Source: Kitasatospora sp. MAA19 (GTDB taxonomy: Bacteria > Actinomycetota > Actinomycetes > Streptomycetales > Streptomycetaceae). From it: a DNA stretch of 64,000 nucleotides. The DNA lies in assembly GCF_029894125.1 (NCBI RefSeq), contig NZ_JARXYZ010000003.1:310001-374000 (forward strand). Direction: 5' to 3'. The position numbers were made by a program, and so were the translations under genes. Under the pieces are notes generated by a model, which saw only the letters and a list, made by a program, of their open reading frames with translations, made no database searches and had not been told where the DNA came from. This document shows, one piece after another, positions 41,387-51,327 of the stretch. Position 1 is the stretch's first letter. Every line of letters starts with the position of its first letter.

Positions 41387-42367
41387 CTACTTGAGCATCG
41401 CGGCGGCCTCGACCGCCCAGTAGGTGAGGATCTGTTCGGCCCCGGCCCGGCGGATCGAGGTGAGCGTCTCCATGATCATCCGCTCCCGGTCGATCCAGCC
41501 GTTCGCCGCGGCCGCCTCGACCATCGCGTACTCGCCCGACACCTGGTACGCCGCGACCGGCACCGGCGAGGCGTCGGCGACCTGGCGCAGGATGTCCAGG
41601 TAGGCCATGGCCGGCTTCACCATCACCAGGTCGGCACCCTCGGCGAGGTCCTGCTCCAGCTCGCGCAGCGCCTCGCGGGCGTTCGCCGGGTCCTGCTGGT
41701 AGCTCTTGCGGTCGCCCTTGAGCGAGGAGCCGACGGCCTCGCGGAACGGGCCGAAGAACGCCGAGGCGTACTTGGCGGTGTAGGCGAGGATGCCGGTGTC
41801 CTGGTGCCCGGCCTCGTCCAACGCCCTCCGGACCACCGCGATCTGGCCGTCCATCATGCCGGACGGGCCGACCAGGTGGACGCCGGCGTCCGCCTGCACC
41901 CGCGCCATCTCGGCGTAGCGCTCCAGGGTGGCGTCGTTGTCCACGCTGCCGTCGGCGGCCAGCACGCCGCAGTGGCCGTGGTCGGTGTACTCGTCCAGGC
42001 AGAGGTCCGACATGACCACCAGGGAGTCGCCGACCTCGGAGACCACGTCCCGGATCGCCTGCTGGAGGATGCCGTCCGGGTTGGTGCCCTCGCTGCCGAT
42101 CGCGTCCTGCACCTCCGGGACGCCGAACAGCATGAGGCCGCCCAGACCCGCCTCGGCCGCCTCCACCGCGGCCTTGCGCAGGGTGTCCCGGGTGTGCTGG
42201 ACCACGCCCGGCATCGAACTCACCGGGACGGGCTCGCTGACGCCCTCGCGGACGAAGAGCGGCAGGATCAGCTCCGCCGGGTGCAGCCGGGTCTCGGCCA
42301 CCAGGCGGCGCATCGCCGGGCTCTGGCGCAGCCGGCGGGGGCGAACGTACGGGAATTCAGCGGACAC
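41387..42367 (-). CDS. hemB: Delta-aminolevulinic acid dehydratase
   Basis: Joins two 5-aminolevulinates to porphobilinogen. The 326-residue enzyme shows LPLFVREG near residue 35, the zinc/Mg loop [14 protein letters not shown] (about 120-133) and the Schiff-base lysine in [13 protein letters not shown]. It is last in the rex-hemA-hemC-hemD-hemB order, 67 bp after hemD. Confidence 0.95.
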   Translation of the reverse strand: MSAEFPYVRPRRLRQSPAMRRLVAETRLHPAELILPLFVREGVSEPVPVSSMPGVVQHTRDTLRKAAVEAAEAGLGGLMLFGVPEVQDAIGSEGTNPDGILQQAIRDVVSEVGDSLVVMSDLCLDEYTDHGHCGVLAADGSVDNDATLERYAEMARVQADAGVHLVGPSGMMDGQIAVVRRALDEAGHQDTGILAYTAKYASAFFGPFREAVGSSLKGDRKSYQQDPANAREALRELEQDLAEGADLVMVKPAMAYLDILRQVADASPVPVAAYQVSGEYAMVEAAAANGWIDRERMIMETLTSIRRAGAEQILTYWAVEAAAMLK

Positions 42368-42434
42368 GGCTTCTCTCTCCGAACGGTTGTGCAGTGCCGG
42401 GGGCGACGGATCGCCGCCCCCGGTCCCGAGGGTG

Positions 42435-44084
42435 TCAGCGGGCCTTGCGGCGCGATCCCGGGCGGCGCTCGCTGGGCCGGTAGACCGGCTCGCCGGCGGC
42501 CGTGGCGGTGTCGCGGCGCTTGGCTCCGAAGTCTGCCAGGGCCTGGGCCAGCGCGGCCGCCGACGGCGCCGGAGCCATCACGTCGACCCGCAGGCCGTGC
42601 TCCTCGGCGGTCTTGGCGGTGGCCGGGCCGATGCAGGCGATGACCGTCACGTTGTGCGGCTTGCCGGCGATGCCGACCAGGTTCCGGACGGTCGAGGACG
42701 AGGTGAACAGCACCGCGTCGAAGCCGCCGCCCTTGATCGCCTCGCGGGTCTCGGCCGGCGGCGGCGAGGCGCGCACCGTCCGGTACGCCGTCACGTCGTC
42801 GACCTCCCAGCCGAGCTCGACCAGGCCGGCCACCAGGGTCTCGGTGGCGATGTCGGCGCGCGGCAGCAGCACCCGGTCGATCGGGTCGAAGACCGGGTCG
42901 TACGGCGGCCAGTCCTCCAGCAGCCCGGCCGCGGACTGCTCCCCGGAGGGCACCAGGTCCGGCTTCACGCCGAAGTCCACCAGGGCCTGGGCGGTGGTCT
43001 CGCCGACCGCCGCGACCTTGATCCCGGCGAACGCGCGGGCGTCCAGGCCGTACTCCTCGAACTTCTCCCGGACGGCGCGGACGGCGTTCACCGAGGTGAA
43101 GGCGATCCACTCGTAGCGGCCGGTGACCAGGCCCTTGATGGCCCGCTCCATCTGCTGCGGGGTGCGCGGCGGCTCGACCGCGATGGTCGGCACCTCCTGC
43201 GGCACCGCGCCGTACGAGCGCAGCTGCTCGGACAGGCCGGTGGCCTGCTCCTTGGTGCGCGGCACGAGCACGTTCCAGCCGAACAGCGGCTTGGTCTCGA
43301 ACCACGAGTGCGAGGACCGGTGGGCGACCTGCTCGCCCACCACGGCTATCACCGAGGTCGCCGGATCCACCGGGGCGGAGACCGGCGAGGGCAGCACCCG
43401 GGCGGCCTTCAGGTCGGCCGCGATGGCGGACAGGGTGGAGGTGAAGGTCCGCTGGCGGGTGGTGGTGCCGGAGAGCGTCGCGCTCAGCGCCGACTCCGGC
43501 TTGCGGCCGTTGGCGACCAGCGCGTTGGCGGTGGCCGGCAGCTGGCCCAGGGTGGTCCGGACCACCAGGGTGGTCTCCGGCGCGCCCAGGTCCACCGGGC
43601 TGCCGGCGAGCAGCGCGGTGCCGTCCACGAAGCGGACGTCGGTGCCGGCCGCGCCGCGCAGCGGGACGCCCGCGTACGCCGGGACGCCGACCGACTGGGC
43701 GACGCCCGGGATCACCTCGAAGGGGATCCCGTCGCCCGCGCAGCGGAGCATCTCCTCGGCGGCGCAGCCGTCCAGGCCCGGGTCGCCGTCGACGGTGCGG
43801 ACCACGTGCTTGCCGGCCCGCACGGCCTCGGCGACCAGCCTGGCCAGGTCGAAGTCCGCGCCCTCGGCGGCCGGGGTGTGCACCTGCACGCCGGTCGGGC
43901 AGTGGGTGCGCACGGCCGCCGCGGTCAGCGGGTCGGCGACCAGGACGTCGGCCGAGGACAGCACCTCGACCGCCCGCAGGGTCAGCAGCCCCGGGTCCCC
44001 GGGGCCCGCGCCCAGGAAGGTGCACCGTCCGGTGGCGGACTGGCCGCCCGGGAACGGGGTTTCGGTGGCGGCGGTGGGGCTCAT
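42435..44084 (-). CDS. hemD: Bifunctional uroporphyrinogen-III methyltransferase/synthase (CobA-HemD)
   Basis: A 549-residue fusion. The N-terminal ~260 residues are a SUMT/CobA domain ([39 protein letters not shown]), making precorrin-2 for sirohaem or cobalamin. The C-terminal ~250 residues are HemD ([59 protein letters not shown]). ATG 44084 overlaps the hemC stop (ATGA). Such fusions are usual in actinomycetes. Confidence 0.95.
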   Translation of the reverse strand: MSPTAATETPFPGGQSATGRCTFLGAGPGDPGLLTLRAVEVLSSADVLVADPLTAAAVRTHCPTGVQVHTPAAEGADFDLARLVAEAVRAGKHVVRTVDGDPGLDGCAAEEMLRCAGDGIPFEVIPGVAQSVGVPAYAGVPLRGAAGTDVRFVDGTALLAGSPVDLGAPETTLVVRTTLGQLPATANALVANGRKPESALSATLSGTTTRQRTFTSTLSAIAADLKAARVLPSPVSAPVDPATSVIAVVGEQVAHRSSHSWFETKPLFGWNVLVPRTKEQATGLSEQLRSYGAVPQEVPTIAVEPPRTPQQMERAIKGLVTGRYEWIAFTSVNAVRAVREKFEEYGLDARAFAGIKVAAVGETTAQALVDFGVKPDLVPSGEQSAAGLLEDWPPYDPVFDPIDRVLLPRADIATETLVAGLVELGWEVDDVTAYRTVRASPPPAETREAIKGGGFDAVLFTSSSTVRNLVGIAGKPHNVTVIACIGPATAKTAEEHGLRVDVMAPAPSAAALAQALADFGAKRRDTATAAGEPVYRPSERRPGSRRKAR

Positions 44085-45136
44085 CGGGCTCGCTCCCCCA
44101 TCAGGGTGGCCGCGCCCGCGTCGAGCAGCCGGGCGGCCAGCGTGCGGCCCAGGGCCGTCGCGTGCTGCTCGGCGGTCTCGTCGAGGACGATCGGACCGTT
44201 GGCGGACATCTTCAGCAGGGCGGCGCCGTCGGGGTCTCCGACCACGCCCTCCAGCCGCAGTTCGTTCGGCCGGACCCAGGTGGCCAGCGCGGCCACCGGC
44301 GCCGAGCAACCGGCCTCCAGGGTGGCCAGCAGGGCGCGCTCGGCGGCCACGGCGACCCTCGTGGGGGTGTGGTCCAGGGCGGCGAGCGCGGCGGTCAGGT
44401 CGGTGTCGGCGGCGGTGCACTCGATCGCGAGCGCGCCCTGGCCGGGGGCCGGGATCATCAGCTCCGGGTCGAGGTGCTGGGAGATCTCGGCGGACCGGCC
44501 GAGCCGGTTGAGGCCGGCCGTGGCCAGTACCACCGCGTCCAGCTCGCCGTTGGTGACGTAGCCGATCCGGGTGTCCACGTTGCCGCGGATCGCGACGGTC
44601 TCCAGCGCGGCGCCGCGGGCCCTGGCCCAGGCGTTCAGCTGGGCCATCCGGCGCGGTGAGCCGGTGCCGATCCGGGCCGGGCGACCGGCGCCGGCCAGCT
44701 TCTCCACCAGCTCGTCCAGGGTCAGGCCCTCGGCGGCGACCAGGGCGTCCCGGACGTCCTCGCGCTCGGGGACGGCGGCCAGCACCAGACCCTCCGGTGC
44801 GGCGGTGGGCAGGTCCTTGAGCGAGTGCACGGCGAAGTCGATCCGGCCCTCCAGCAGTGCGTCCCGCAGCGCGGAGACGAACACGCCGGTGCCGCCGATC
44901 TGCGCCAACGCCTCCCGGGAGGTGTCGCCGTAGGTGGTGATCTCGACCAGCTCGACGGGGCGCCCGGTGACCCGGGTCACCTCGCGGGCCACCATGCCCG
45001 ACTGGGCCATGGCGAGCGCGCTGCGCCGGGTGCCGAGCCGCAGGGTCGCGGTGGCGGCCGGGGCCTGCTCCGTGATCGGTTGACCATTCATGAGGTGATC
45101 GTCCCGGTGGTACTCGTGGGATGGCTGACGGTTCAT
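44081..45136 (-). CDS. hemC: Porphobilinogen deaminase
   Basis: Assembles four porphobilinogens into hydroxymethylbilane. The 351-residue enzyme has LRLGTRRSALAMAQ at the core start, HSLKDLPT, IGTGSPRRMAQL and the dipyrromethane-binding cysteine in LEAGCSAPVAAL (about 274). The first ~30 residues are not conserved, so an internal ATG near residue 16 is a possible true start. The annotated start overlaps hemA (ATGA). Confidence 0.95.
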   Translation of the reverse strand: MNRQPSHEYHRDDHLMNGQPITEQAPAATATLRLGTRRSALAMAQSGMVAREVTRVTGRPVELVEITTYGDTSREALAQIGGTGVFVSALRDALLEGRIDFAVHSLKDLPTAAPEGLVLAAVPEREDVRDALVAAEGLTLDELVEKLAGAGRPARIGTGSPRRMAQLNAWARARGAALETVAIRGNVDTRIGYVTNGELDAVVLATAGLNRLGRSAEISQHLDPELMIPAPGQGALAIECTAADTDLTAALAALDHTPTRVAVAAERALLATLEAGCSAPVAALATWVRPNELRLEGVVGDPDGAALLKMSANGPIVLDETAEQHATALGRTLAARLLDAGAATLMGERAR

Positions 45137-46494
45137 CTGGCGCCCCCGCCCGAAGGCTGGGGGCCACCGACGGGTGTGCCCGACACGGCGTGCACGGCCG
45201 CCGGGTCGAGGTCGAACAGCTCGCGCAGGGCGTCCGCGTAGGAGGCACCGCCGGGCTCGGCGGCCAGCTGCTTCACCCGGACGGTCGGGGCGTGCAGCAG
45301 CTTGTCGACGACGCGGCGGACGGTCTGGGTGATCTCGGCGCGGGAGCGCTCGTCCAGGTCGGGCAGCCGGGAGTCCAGCCGGACCAGTTCGGCGGCGACC
45401 ACGTCGGAGGCCATCGCCCGCAGCGCGACCACGGTCGGCGCGATCCGGGCGGCCCGCTGGGCGGCGCCGAAGGCGGTCACCTCGTCGGCGACGATCCGGG
45501 AGACCTGGTCCACGTCGCCGGCGCCGGGGGTGGCGGCGTGCGCGTGGGAGAGGCTCTCCAGATCCACCAGCAGGGCGCCGGGCAGCTCGTGCACGGCGTG
45601 GTCGACGTCGCGCGGCATGGCCAGGTCGAGCAGGGCGAGCGGCTGGTCGGCCCCGCGGCGGAACCGCTGGGCGTCGCTGCGGGCGGCGACCGCGGCGGCC
45701 ACGTCCTCGGCCTTGATCACCACGCCGGCCGCGCCGGTGCAGGAGATCACCAGGTCGACGTCGGCCAGCGCCTCCGGCACCTTGGCCAGGTCCAGGGTGC
45801 GGGCCACGTCGGAGCCGAGGATCTCGACCAGGCGCTCGGCGCGGGCCGGCGTCCGGTTGGCGATCAGCAGGTCGGTGACGCCGCAGCGGACCAGGGTGGC
45901 GGCGGCCAGCGAGCTCATCGAGCCCGCGCCGACCACCAGCGCCCGCTTGCCGGCGATCTCGCCCGCGCCCACCGCGACCTGCTCCAGGCCGAAGGTCACC
46001 AGCGACTGGCCGGCCTTGTCGATGCCGGTCTCGCTGTGCGCCCGCTTGCCGACCCGCAGCGCCTGCTGGAACAGCTCGTTCAGGCCGCGCCCGGCGGTGT
46101 GCTCCTCCTGCGCCGTGGCCAGCGCGTCGCGCAGCTGGCCGAGGATCTGGCCCTCGCCGACGACCATCGAGTCCAGGCCGCAGGCCACCGAGAACAGGTG
46201 GTGGACGGCGCGGTCCTCGTAGTGGACGTACAGGTGGGAGGTCAGCTCCTCCAGGTCCACCCCGCTGTGGTGGGCGAGCAGCAGAGACAGCTCGGCGACA
46301 CCGGCGTGGAACTTGTCCACGTCCGCGTACAGCTCGATCCGGTTGCAGGTGTTCAGCAGCGCGGCCTCGGCGACGGTCGCGGTGGCGGCCGCGTCGTGCA
46401 GCAGCCGGGTCGGCACCTCACCGGTCAGCGCGGCGCGCTCCAGCACGCCGACCGGCGCCGTTCGATGGCTCAGTCCAACGACGAGAAGACTCAT
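45133..46494 (-). CDS. hemA: Glutamyl-tRNA reductase
   Basis: Reduces glutamyl-tRNA to glutamate-1-semialdehyde. The 453-residue protein begins MSLLVVGLSHRTAPVGVLERAAL. The catalytic cysteine is in LLNTCNRIELYAD (about 50), followed by FSVACGLDSMVVGEGQILGQLR and the NADPH-binding VVGAGSMSSLAAATL. It follows rex by 31 bp. Confidence 0.95.
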   Translation of the reverse strand: MSLLVVGLSHRTAPVGVLERAALTGEVPTRLLHDAAATATVAEAALLNTCNRIELYADVDKFHAGVAELSLLLAHHSGVDLEELTSHLYVHYEDRAVHHLFSVACGLDSMVVGEGQILGQLRDALATAQEEHTAGRGLNELFQQALRVGKRAHSETGIDKAGQSLVTFGLEQVAVGAGEIAGKRALVVGAGSMSSLAAATLVRCGVTDLLIANRTPARAERLVEILGSDVARTLDLAKVPEALADVDLVISCTGAAGVVIKAEDVAAAVAARSDAQRFRRGADQPLALLDLAMPRDVDHAVHELPGALLVDLESLSHAHAATPGAGDVDQVSRIVADEVTAFGAAQRAARIAPTVVALRAMASDVVAAELVRLDSRLPDLDERSRAEITQTVRRVVDKLLHAPTVRVKQLAAEPGGASYADALRELFDLDPAAVHAVSGTPVGGPQPSGGGAR

Positions 46495-46525
46495 GCCCGC
46501 CCCCTGGTCCCACGGTTATCCGTAC

Positions 46526-47419
46526 TCATGCGGGCATCACCGCGGGGAGATCGCCATCCCCGCCCTTGCCGGACTTGCCCTGCTCGGCCTGGTCCTTGGC
46601 CGCCGTCTCGGCGGTGCCGCGGCCCTTGCCGTTGCCGCCGGCCGCACGGCGCAGCTTGGCCGCCGCCGCCCGGACCGGGCCCGGGGCGCGGTCCAGCACC
46701 GACTCGGTGCGGTCCGGCTCCTCGCCGGCCTTGCGCTGCTCGTGGAAGGCCAGGATCTGCAGCTCGATGGAGAGGTCGACCTTGCGCACGTCCACGCCGT
46801 CCGGGACGGTCAGCACGGTCGGGGCGAAGTTGAGGATGCTGGTGACACCGGCCTCCACCAGGCGGTCGCAGACCTGCTGGGCGGCGCCGGGCGGGGTGGT
46901 GATCACGCCGATCGAGACGTGCTGGCTCTCGACGATCGACTCCAGCTCGTCCATGTGCCGCACCGGCAGGCCGGCCGCGCTGCCGCCGACCACGTTCGGG
47001 TCGGCGTCCAGCAGGGCCGCCACCCGGAAGCCGCGGGAGGCGAAGCCGCCGTAGTTGGCGAGGGCGTGGCCGAGGTTCCCGATGCCGACGATGACGACCG
47101 GCCAGTCCTGGGTCAGGCCCAGCTCGCGGGAGATCTGGTAGACGAGGTACTCGACGTCGTAGCCGACACCGCGGGTGCCGTAGGAGCCGAGGTAGGAGAA
47201 GTCCTTGCGCAGCTTGGCCGAGTTCACGCCGGCGGCGGCGGCCAACTCCTCGGAGGAGACGGTCGGCACCGAGCGCTCGGAGAGCGCGGTGAGCGCGCGC
47301 AGGTAGAGGGGCAGGCGGGCGACGGTCGCCTCCGGGATGCCCCGGGCACGCGAGGGTCGGCGCGCGGCGCCCTGGTCGGGCGTCTGCGAACTGCTCTGTG
47401 GTGATCGGCCGATTGCCAC
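46526..47419 (-). CDS. rex: Redox-sensing repressor Rex
   Basis: Senses the NADH/NAD+ ratio and represses respiratory and haem genes when NAD+ is high. The 297-residue protein has a winged helix (VARLPLYLRALTALSERSVPTVSSEELAAAAGV, about 30-62) and a Rossmann domain (VVIVGIGNLGHALANYGGF). The last ~45 residues are a charged Gly/Lys/Ala-rich tail. GTG 47419 has AGGAG at 5 nt. A Rex operator lies at 47466-47483. Confidence 0.94.
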   Translation of the reverse strand: MAIGRSPQSSSQTPDQGAARRPSRARGIPEATVARLPLYLRALTALSERSVPTVSSEELAAAAGVNSAKLRKDFSYLGSYGTRGVGYDVEYLVYQISRELGLTQDWPVVIVGIGNLGHALANYGGFASRGFRVAALLDADPNVVGGSAAGLPVRHMDELESIVESQHVSIGVITTPPGAAQQVCDRLVEAGVTSILNFAPTVLTVPDGVDVRKVDLSIELQILAFHEQRKAGEEPDRTESVLDRAPGPVRAAAAKLRRAAGGNGKGRGTAETAAKDQAEQGKSGKGGDGDLPAVMPA

Positions 47420-47465
47420 GGTGCTCCTGTGGGTGAAGCTGGGCTTTGGCAGCCAGGCTATGCGT

Positions 47466-47483
47466 TTGTGAACGTGTGCACAA
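47466..47483 (-). promoter_or_regulatory. Rex operator (ROP)
   Basis: TTGTGAACGTGTGCACAA matches the Rex consensus TTGTGAA-N4-TTCACAA with one deviation in the right half. It lies about 47 bp upstream of the rex start, so rex-hem should be autoregulated by NADH/NAD+. Confidence 0.85.
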
Positions 47484-47520
47484 AGATGGTGTCCGTTTTG
47501 TCCCCGCACAGTGATGCGCA

Positions 47521-48267
47521 TCACGCCGACGAACCCATAGCACCGGCCTGTGTCAGTAGTACCTCCGGGGCCGGGGCGTCGGGAAGCCACGGACCGAACA
47601 ACGTCTCCCGGCGCACCAGCGGAACCGGCGTACCGGACGGGCGGGACCGGGCCCGGCCCAGTCGCGGCCACGGCACCCGGGCCGCCTCGCGCAGCGGGCC
47701 AGCCCAGTCGTCCGGCGGGCAGGACGGGACGCCGACGCAGTGCCGCAGCAGCTCGGCGGTCACCCGGGCGTCGCCCAGCGCGGTGTGCGCCGGGTACCAG
47801 CCCAGGCCCGCCGCCGCCACGCAGGCCGCCAGGCCGTGGCCGCCGGCCTCCGGCAGGTGGGCGCGGGCCAGCCGCATCGTGCACAGCAGCGGGACGGGCG
47901 GCAGCGACACCCCGATCCGGGCGAACTCGCGATCCAGGAAGGCGTGGTCGCAGCTGACGTGGTGGCCCACCAGCACCCGGCCGGCCAGCAGCTCCAGCAG
48001 TCGCGGGGCGATCTCCCGAAAGCGCGGGGCGCCCTCGACGTCCGCCTGGCGTATCCGGTGCACGTGGGTCGGGCCGACCGGGCCCAGCGGGTCGAGCAGG
48101 GTGGCGAACTCCCCCTCCGGACGCAGCCGCTCGTCCAGCAGCACCACCGCGACCTCGACCACCCGGTGCCGCCACGGGCTGCGGCCGGTCGCCTCCACGT
48201 CCACCACGGCGAAGCCCCGGGCGCCGTGCGGGGCTTCGGGCGTCCCAGGGGTCGGGCGGGGAAGCAT
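47521..48267 (-). CDS. DEDDh 3'-5' exonuclease (DnaQ-like)
   Basis: A 248-residue exonuclease-domain protein. Exo I is FAVVDVEATGRSPW (Asp, Glu about 21 and 23), Exo II is HHVSCDHAFLDREF (Asp about 103), and the DEDDh end is HTALGDARVTAELLRH (His, Asp about 160-165). ATG 48267 has GAGGAG at 7 nt. It may proofread or trim nucleic acids. It is a separate unit from rex, with 101 bp between starts and stops. Confidence 0.88.
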   Translation of the reverse strand: MLPRPTPGTPEAPHGARGFAVVDVEATGRSPWRHRVVEVAVVLLDERLRPEGEFATLLDPLGPVGPTHVHRIRQADVEGAPRFREIAPRLLELLAGRVLVGHHVSCDHAFLDREFARIGVSLPPVPLLCTMRLARAHLPEAGGHGLAACVAAAGLGWYPAHTALGDARVTAELLRHCVGVPSCPPDDWAGPLREAARVPWPRLGRARSRPSGTPVPLVRRETLFGPWLPDAPAPEVLLTQAGAMGSSA

Positions 48268-48381
48268 GGCGGCACTCCTCGTGTGCTCAGCCCCCCACGG
48301 GCGCAAACGCGTTCGATCGTAAGCCGACCAACCGGCCCCGGCTCAAGCCGGAACGGGGTGTCTTTGGCAACGATTCGGCGA

Positions 48382-48409
48382 ACCGCCCCCGCCGAGTGGC
48401 GGGGGCGGT
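48382..48409 (-). terminator. Terminator after the glutaredoxin-like gene
   Basis: A 12-bp stem (ACCGCCCCCGCC, 48382-48393, with 48398-48409) and a 4-nt loop lie 20 bp beyond the minus-strand glutaredoxin-like stop. Confidence 0.65.
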
Positions 48410-48429
48410 GGAGGGTGCGCGCGGGCCCG

Positions 48430-48714
48430 TCAGCCGCCGAGGGCGGCGCGCAGGCGGCGCTCGTCGACCCGCCAGAAGTCGTGCTGACGGCCGTCGATCA
48501 GGGTCACCGGGATCTGCTCCCAGTAGCGCCGGTACAGCTCCTCGTCCTGGGTGATGTCCTTCTCCTCGAAGGTCGCGCCCAGCTCGCCCGTCACCCGGAC
48601 GATCACCTCCCGGGCCTCGTCGCACAGGTGGCAGCCGGGCTTGCCGACCAGGGTCACGGTGCGGTCGGCCGGCGCGGGCCGGGGGCTCTTGTCACGTCGC
48701 AGCAGTGGGCTCAC
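48430..48714 (-). CDS. Glutaredoxin family protein
   Basis: A 94-residue thioredoxin-fold protein with the active site GKPGCHLCDEAREVI (CxxC, about 27-30). It has the cis-Pro in IPVTLIDG. GTG 48714 was chosen to keep a short leader; upstream codons are Gly/Ala-rich and unconserved. It is divergent from the HAD gene, 119 bp apart. Confidence 0.88.
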   Translation of the reverse strand: MSPLLRRDKSPRPAPADRTVTLVGKPGCHLCDEAREVIVRVTGELGATFEEKDITQDEELYRRYWEQIPVTLIDGRQHDFWRVDERRLRAALGG

Positions 48715-48833
48715 CCGGCCATTGTCCGCCTGCCCCGCACCCGCCCCGCCGGGGCCCGGGGCCGCCCGGTGTTCACCGCGCGGGCACGCCGCCGTCACGG
48801 CCGCTCCGCGCCCGGCTGGCTATGCTCGGTGGC

Positions 48834-49853
48834 ATGGCCGTGCTCCGAAGGCTCACCCAGGCGAAGCGTTCCACCACCGGGCGGAGCGCCCTGGCGGGCG
48901 AGGCCGCCGCCGAGGCGGCGGAGGCCGCGCTGCGGGCCGAGCCGGCACCGGACACCGCCCCTGCGGCGAACGGCCCCCTGGACGGCACCACCGGGGAGAG
49001 CGCCGCCGCCCCCGCCGCGGGCAAGGCCGGGAAGGCGCCCAAGGCCCCGGCTGAGAACCACACCCCCGAGCCGGACGATCCGCGCGCCGCCGCGTTCTTC
49101 GACTGCGACAACACCATCCTGCGCGGCGCCGCGATCTTCTACCTCGGGGTCGGCCTCTACCGGCGCGGCTTCCTCACCCGTCGCGACATCGCCCGGTTCG
49201 CCTGGCAGCAGGCCTGGTTCCGGCTGCACGGCGCCGAGGACCCGGACCACATCTCGGACGCCCGGAACACCGCCCTCGGCATCGTCGCCGGCAAGCCCAC
49301 CGCCGACCTGGAGGCGATCTGCGAGGAGATCTTCGAGCAGGTCGTCGCCGACAAGATCTGGCCGGGCACCCGCGCCCTGGTCCAGATGCACCTAGACGCC
49401 GGCCAGCGGGTCTGGCTGGTGACCGCCGCCCCGCTGGAGGTGGCCCGGATCATCGCCCGCCGGCTCGGCATGACCGGCGCGCTCGGCACCATCGCCGAGG
49501 CCGACGGCGGCCGGTACACCGGCCGGCTGGTCGGCGAGCTGCTGCACGGCCCGGCCAAGGCGGCCGCGGTGCGCGCGCTGGCCCGGCGCGAGCGGCTGGA
49601 CCTCGACCGCTGCGCCGCGTACAGCGACTCGGCCAACGACATCCCGATGCTCTCGCTGGTCGGCCACCCCTACGTGGTGAACCCGGACGGCGCGCTGCGC
49701 CGCCACGCCCGGGCCCAGGGTTGGCGGGTCCGGGACTTCCGGACCGGGCGGAAGGCGGCCCGGGTGGGGCTGCCGGCGGCCGCCGCGCTCGGGGTGCTCG
49801 CGGGCGCGGCCGCCGCCGGGGTGGCGCTGAACCGCCGCCGCCGCTGCGCCTGA
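48834..49853 (+). CDS. HAD-IB family hydrolase (SerB-like), membrane-tailed
   Basis: A 339-residue HAD phosphatase. An Ala/Gly-rich N-terminal ~80 residues precede motif I FFDCDNTILRG (Asp about 87). Motif II is LVTAAPLEVARI, motif III is near HGPAKAAAV, and motif IV is AYSDSANDIPML. A C-terminal helix (GLPAAAALGVLAGAAAAGVAL) may insert in the membrane. It belongs to the group annotated as HAD-IB hydrolases near bldN in streptomycetes. An alternative ATG is at 48822. Confidence 0.86.
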   Translation: MAVLRRLTQAKRSTTGRSALAGEAAAEAAEAALRAEPAPDTAPAANGPLDGTTGESAAAPAAGKAGKAPKAPAENHTPEPDDPRAAAFFDCDNTILRGAAIFYLGVGLYRRGFLTRRDIARFAWQQAWFRLHGAEDPDHISDARNTALGIVAGKPTADLEAICEEIFEQVVADKIWPGTRALVQMHLDAGQRVWLVTAAPLEVARIIARRLGMTGALGTIAEADGGRYTGRLVGELLHGPAKAAAVRALARRERLDLDRCAAYSDSANDIPMLSLVGHPYVVNPDGALRRHARAQGWRVRDFRTGRKAARVGLPAAAALGVLAGAAAAGVALNRRRRCA

Positions 49854-50340
49854 CGGGCTCCCGCCGCCCCGGTCCACCCCGCCGCCCCGGCTCCCCTGGG
49901 CGGGTGACCGGACGTCAACCGGGGCTCTGACCTGCCCCCTCGTACGGGCGAACTCCCGCTACCCGTACGGCTTTCCGGCCTAGTGAGCGAACCTGTCAGC
50001 CAGTGACCGGTTCTGATCGTTCGTCAGACCGGGAAAGCCAGGGGTTGCCGGGCCTCAAGTCAGGGAAACCACCCGCCAGACCACCGAATTGGTCACCCTG
50101 AGCACCCGATCGGTCACGTTGGGCCGGATGAACGATGACAGGTCCGGTCGGCGTCCGACGAATATGCGCGGTGAATGGATCCCAAACGACCACTTCGACC
50201 ACACGGTGTAGCTGTCATTGCACAAAGCGTTATTCTCTCCTGGATGCACGTCACCACGCGTCTCGCTCGAACGGGCGGCGCGGGAGTGCTCTCCGCGCAG
50301 GCGGAGGTGATCCGTCCACAGTTCTGCCTCTGGGAGTCCC
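49854..50340. other. Upstream region of bldN
   Basis: A 487-bp intergenic region without a gene. TATTCT at 50231-50236 is a possible -10 but has no good -35. Several GGTCAC/AGTGA pentamers occur in direct orientation. I did not find a convincing inverted BldD box. From memory, bldN of S. coelicolor is repressed by BldD. Confidence 0.4.
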
Positions 50341-51219
50341 GTGTACCCACCCGTCCGGAACGACGCGCCTGCACCCTCCCGCCCGTCGTCCGCGCCCCTG
50401 CGCCCCCGCACCGGCATCCGCGGCCGCCCGGTCGCCGACCGGCAGATCTCCACCGGCCTGGACCTGCTGCGCACCCTGCTCCGCAGCCAGCTCGCCGCCT
50501 CGCCCCAACTCGTGCCCGCCGGAGCCCCGTTCGGCCACTCGCACGGCACCGGCCTGGCGCTGCGCACCACCGCCGCCGGCTCGACCGGCACCGGCTCGCG
50601 CGGCCGCACCGGCACCACCGGCGTCGGCCGCAGCCGGACCCGGACCGCGCCGAGCCCCGGCTACGAGACCGAGCACAACCCGATCATGGAGCTGGTCGAA
50701 CGGGCCCAGGCCGGCGAGAGCGAGGCCTTCGGCCGGCTCTACGACCACTACGCGGACACCGTCTACCGCTACATCTACTACCGCGTCGGCAGCCGGGCCA
50801 CCGCCGAGGACCTCACCAGCGAGACGTTCCTGCGCGCGCTGCGCCGGATCGGCACCTTCACCTGGCAGGGCCGGGACTTCGGCGCCTGGCTGGTGACCAT
50901 CGCCCGCAACCTGGTCGCCGACCACTTCAAGTCCAGCCGCTTCCGGCTGGAGGTCACCACCGGCGAGATGCTCGACTCCAACGAGTGCGAGCGCAGCCCG
51001 GAGGAGTCGGTGCTGGAGTCGCTCTCCAACGCCGCCCTGCTGGACGCGGTGCGCCGGCTCAACCCGCAGCAGCAGGAGTGCGTCACGCTCCGCTTCCTGC
51101 AGGGGCTCTCGGTGGCCGAGACCGCGCGGATCATGGGCAAGAACGAGGGCGCCATCAAGACCCTCCAGTACCGCGCCGTGCGCACCCTGGCCCGGCTGCT
51201 GCCGCCGGACGCGCGGTGA
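50341..51219 (+). CDS. bldN: ECF sigma factor BldN (with pro-region)
   Basis: A 292-residue developmental ECF sigma factor needed for aerial hyphae. Sigma-2 spans about 115-185 (AFGRLYDHYADTVYRYIYYRVG; EDLTSETFLRALRRIGTFTW). Sigma-4 spans about 225-285 (LNPQQQECVTLRFLQGLSVAE; ARIMGKNEGAIKTLQYRAV). The first ~115 residues are a poorly conserved pro-region; S. coelicolor BldN has about 86 (memory). GTG 50341 encodes MYPPV, like the known VYPHV start, and GGGAG lies close upstream. Downstream is rsbN. Confidence 0.94.
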   Translation: MYPPVRNDAPAPSRPSSAPLRPRTGIRGRPVADRQISTGLDLLRTLLRSQLAASPQLVPAGAPFGHSHGTGLALRTTAAGSTGTGSRGRTGTTGVGRSRTRTAPSPGYETEHNPIMELVERAQAGESEAFGRLYDHYADTVYRYIYYRVGSRATAEDLTSETFLRALRRIGTFTWQGRDFGAWLVTIARNLVADHFKSSRFRLEVTTGEMLDSNECERSPEESVLESLSNAALLDAVRRLNPQQQECVTLRFLQGLSVAETARIMGKNEGAIKTLQYRAVRTLARLLPPDAR

Positions 51220-51327
51220 GGCGACGGTGACCGGGGGCGGCATAGCCGGTGGGCGTCCCGGCGGGACGTCACCATCCGTGCCCGATCGACACGTCCGGGT
51301 GAACGGTCGATCCGATGATCAGCCGCG

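Noticed and set aside
49982-50115. AGTGA/GGTCAC pentamers as BldD boxes before bldN
   Set aside because: They are all in direct orientation with no inverted pairing at the required spacing.
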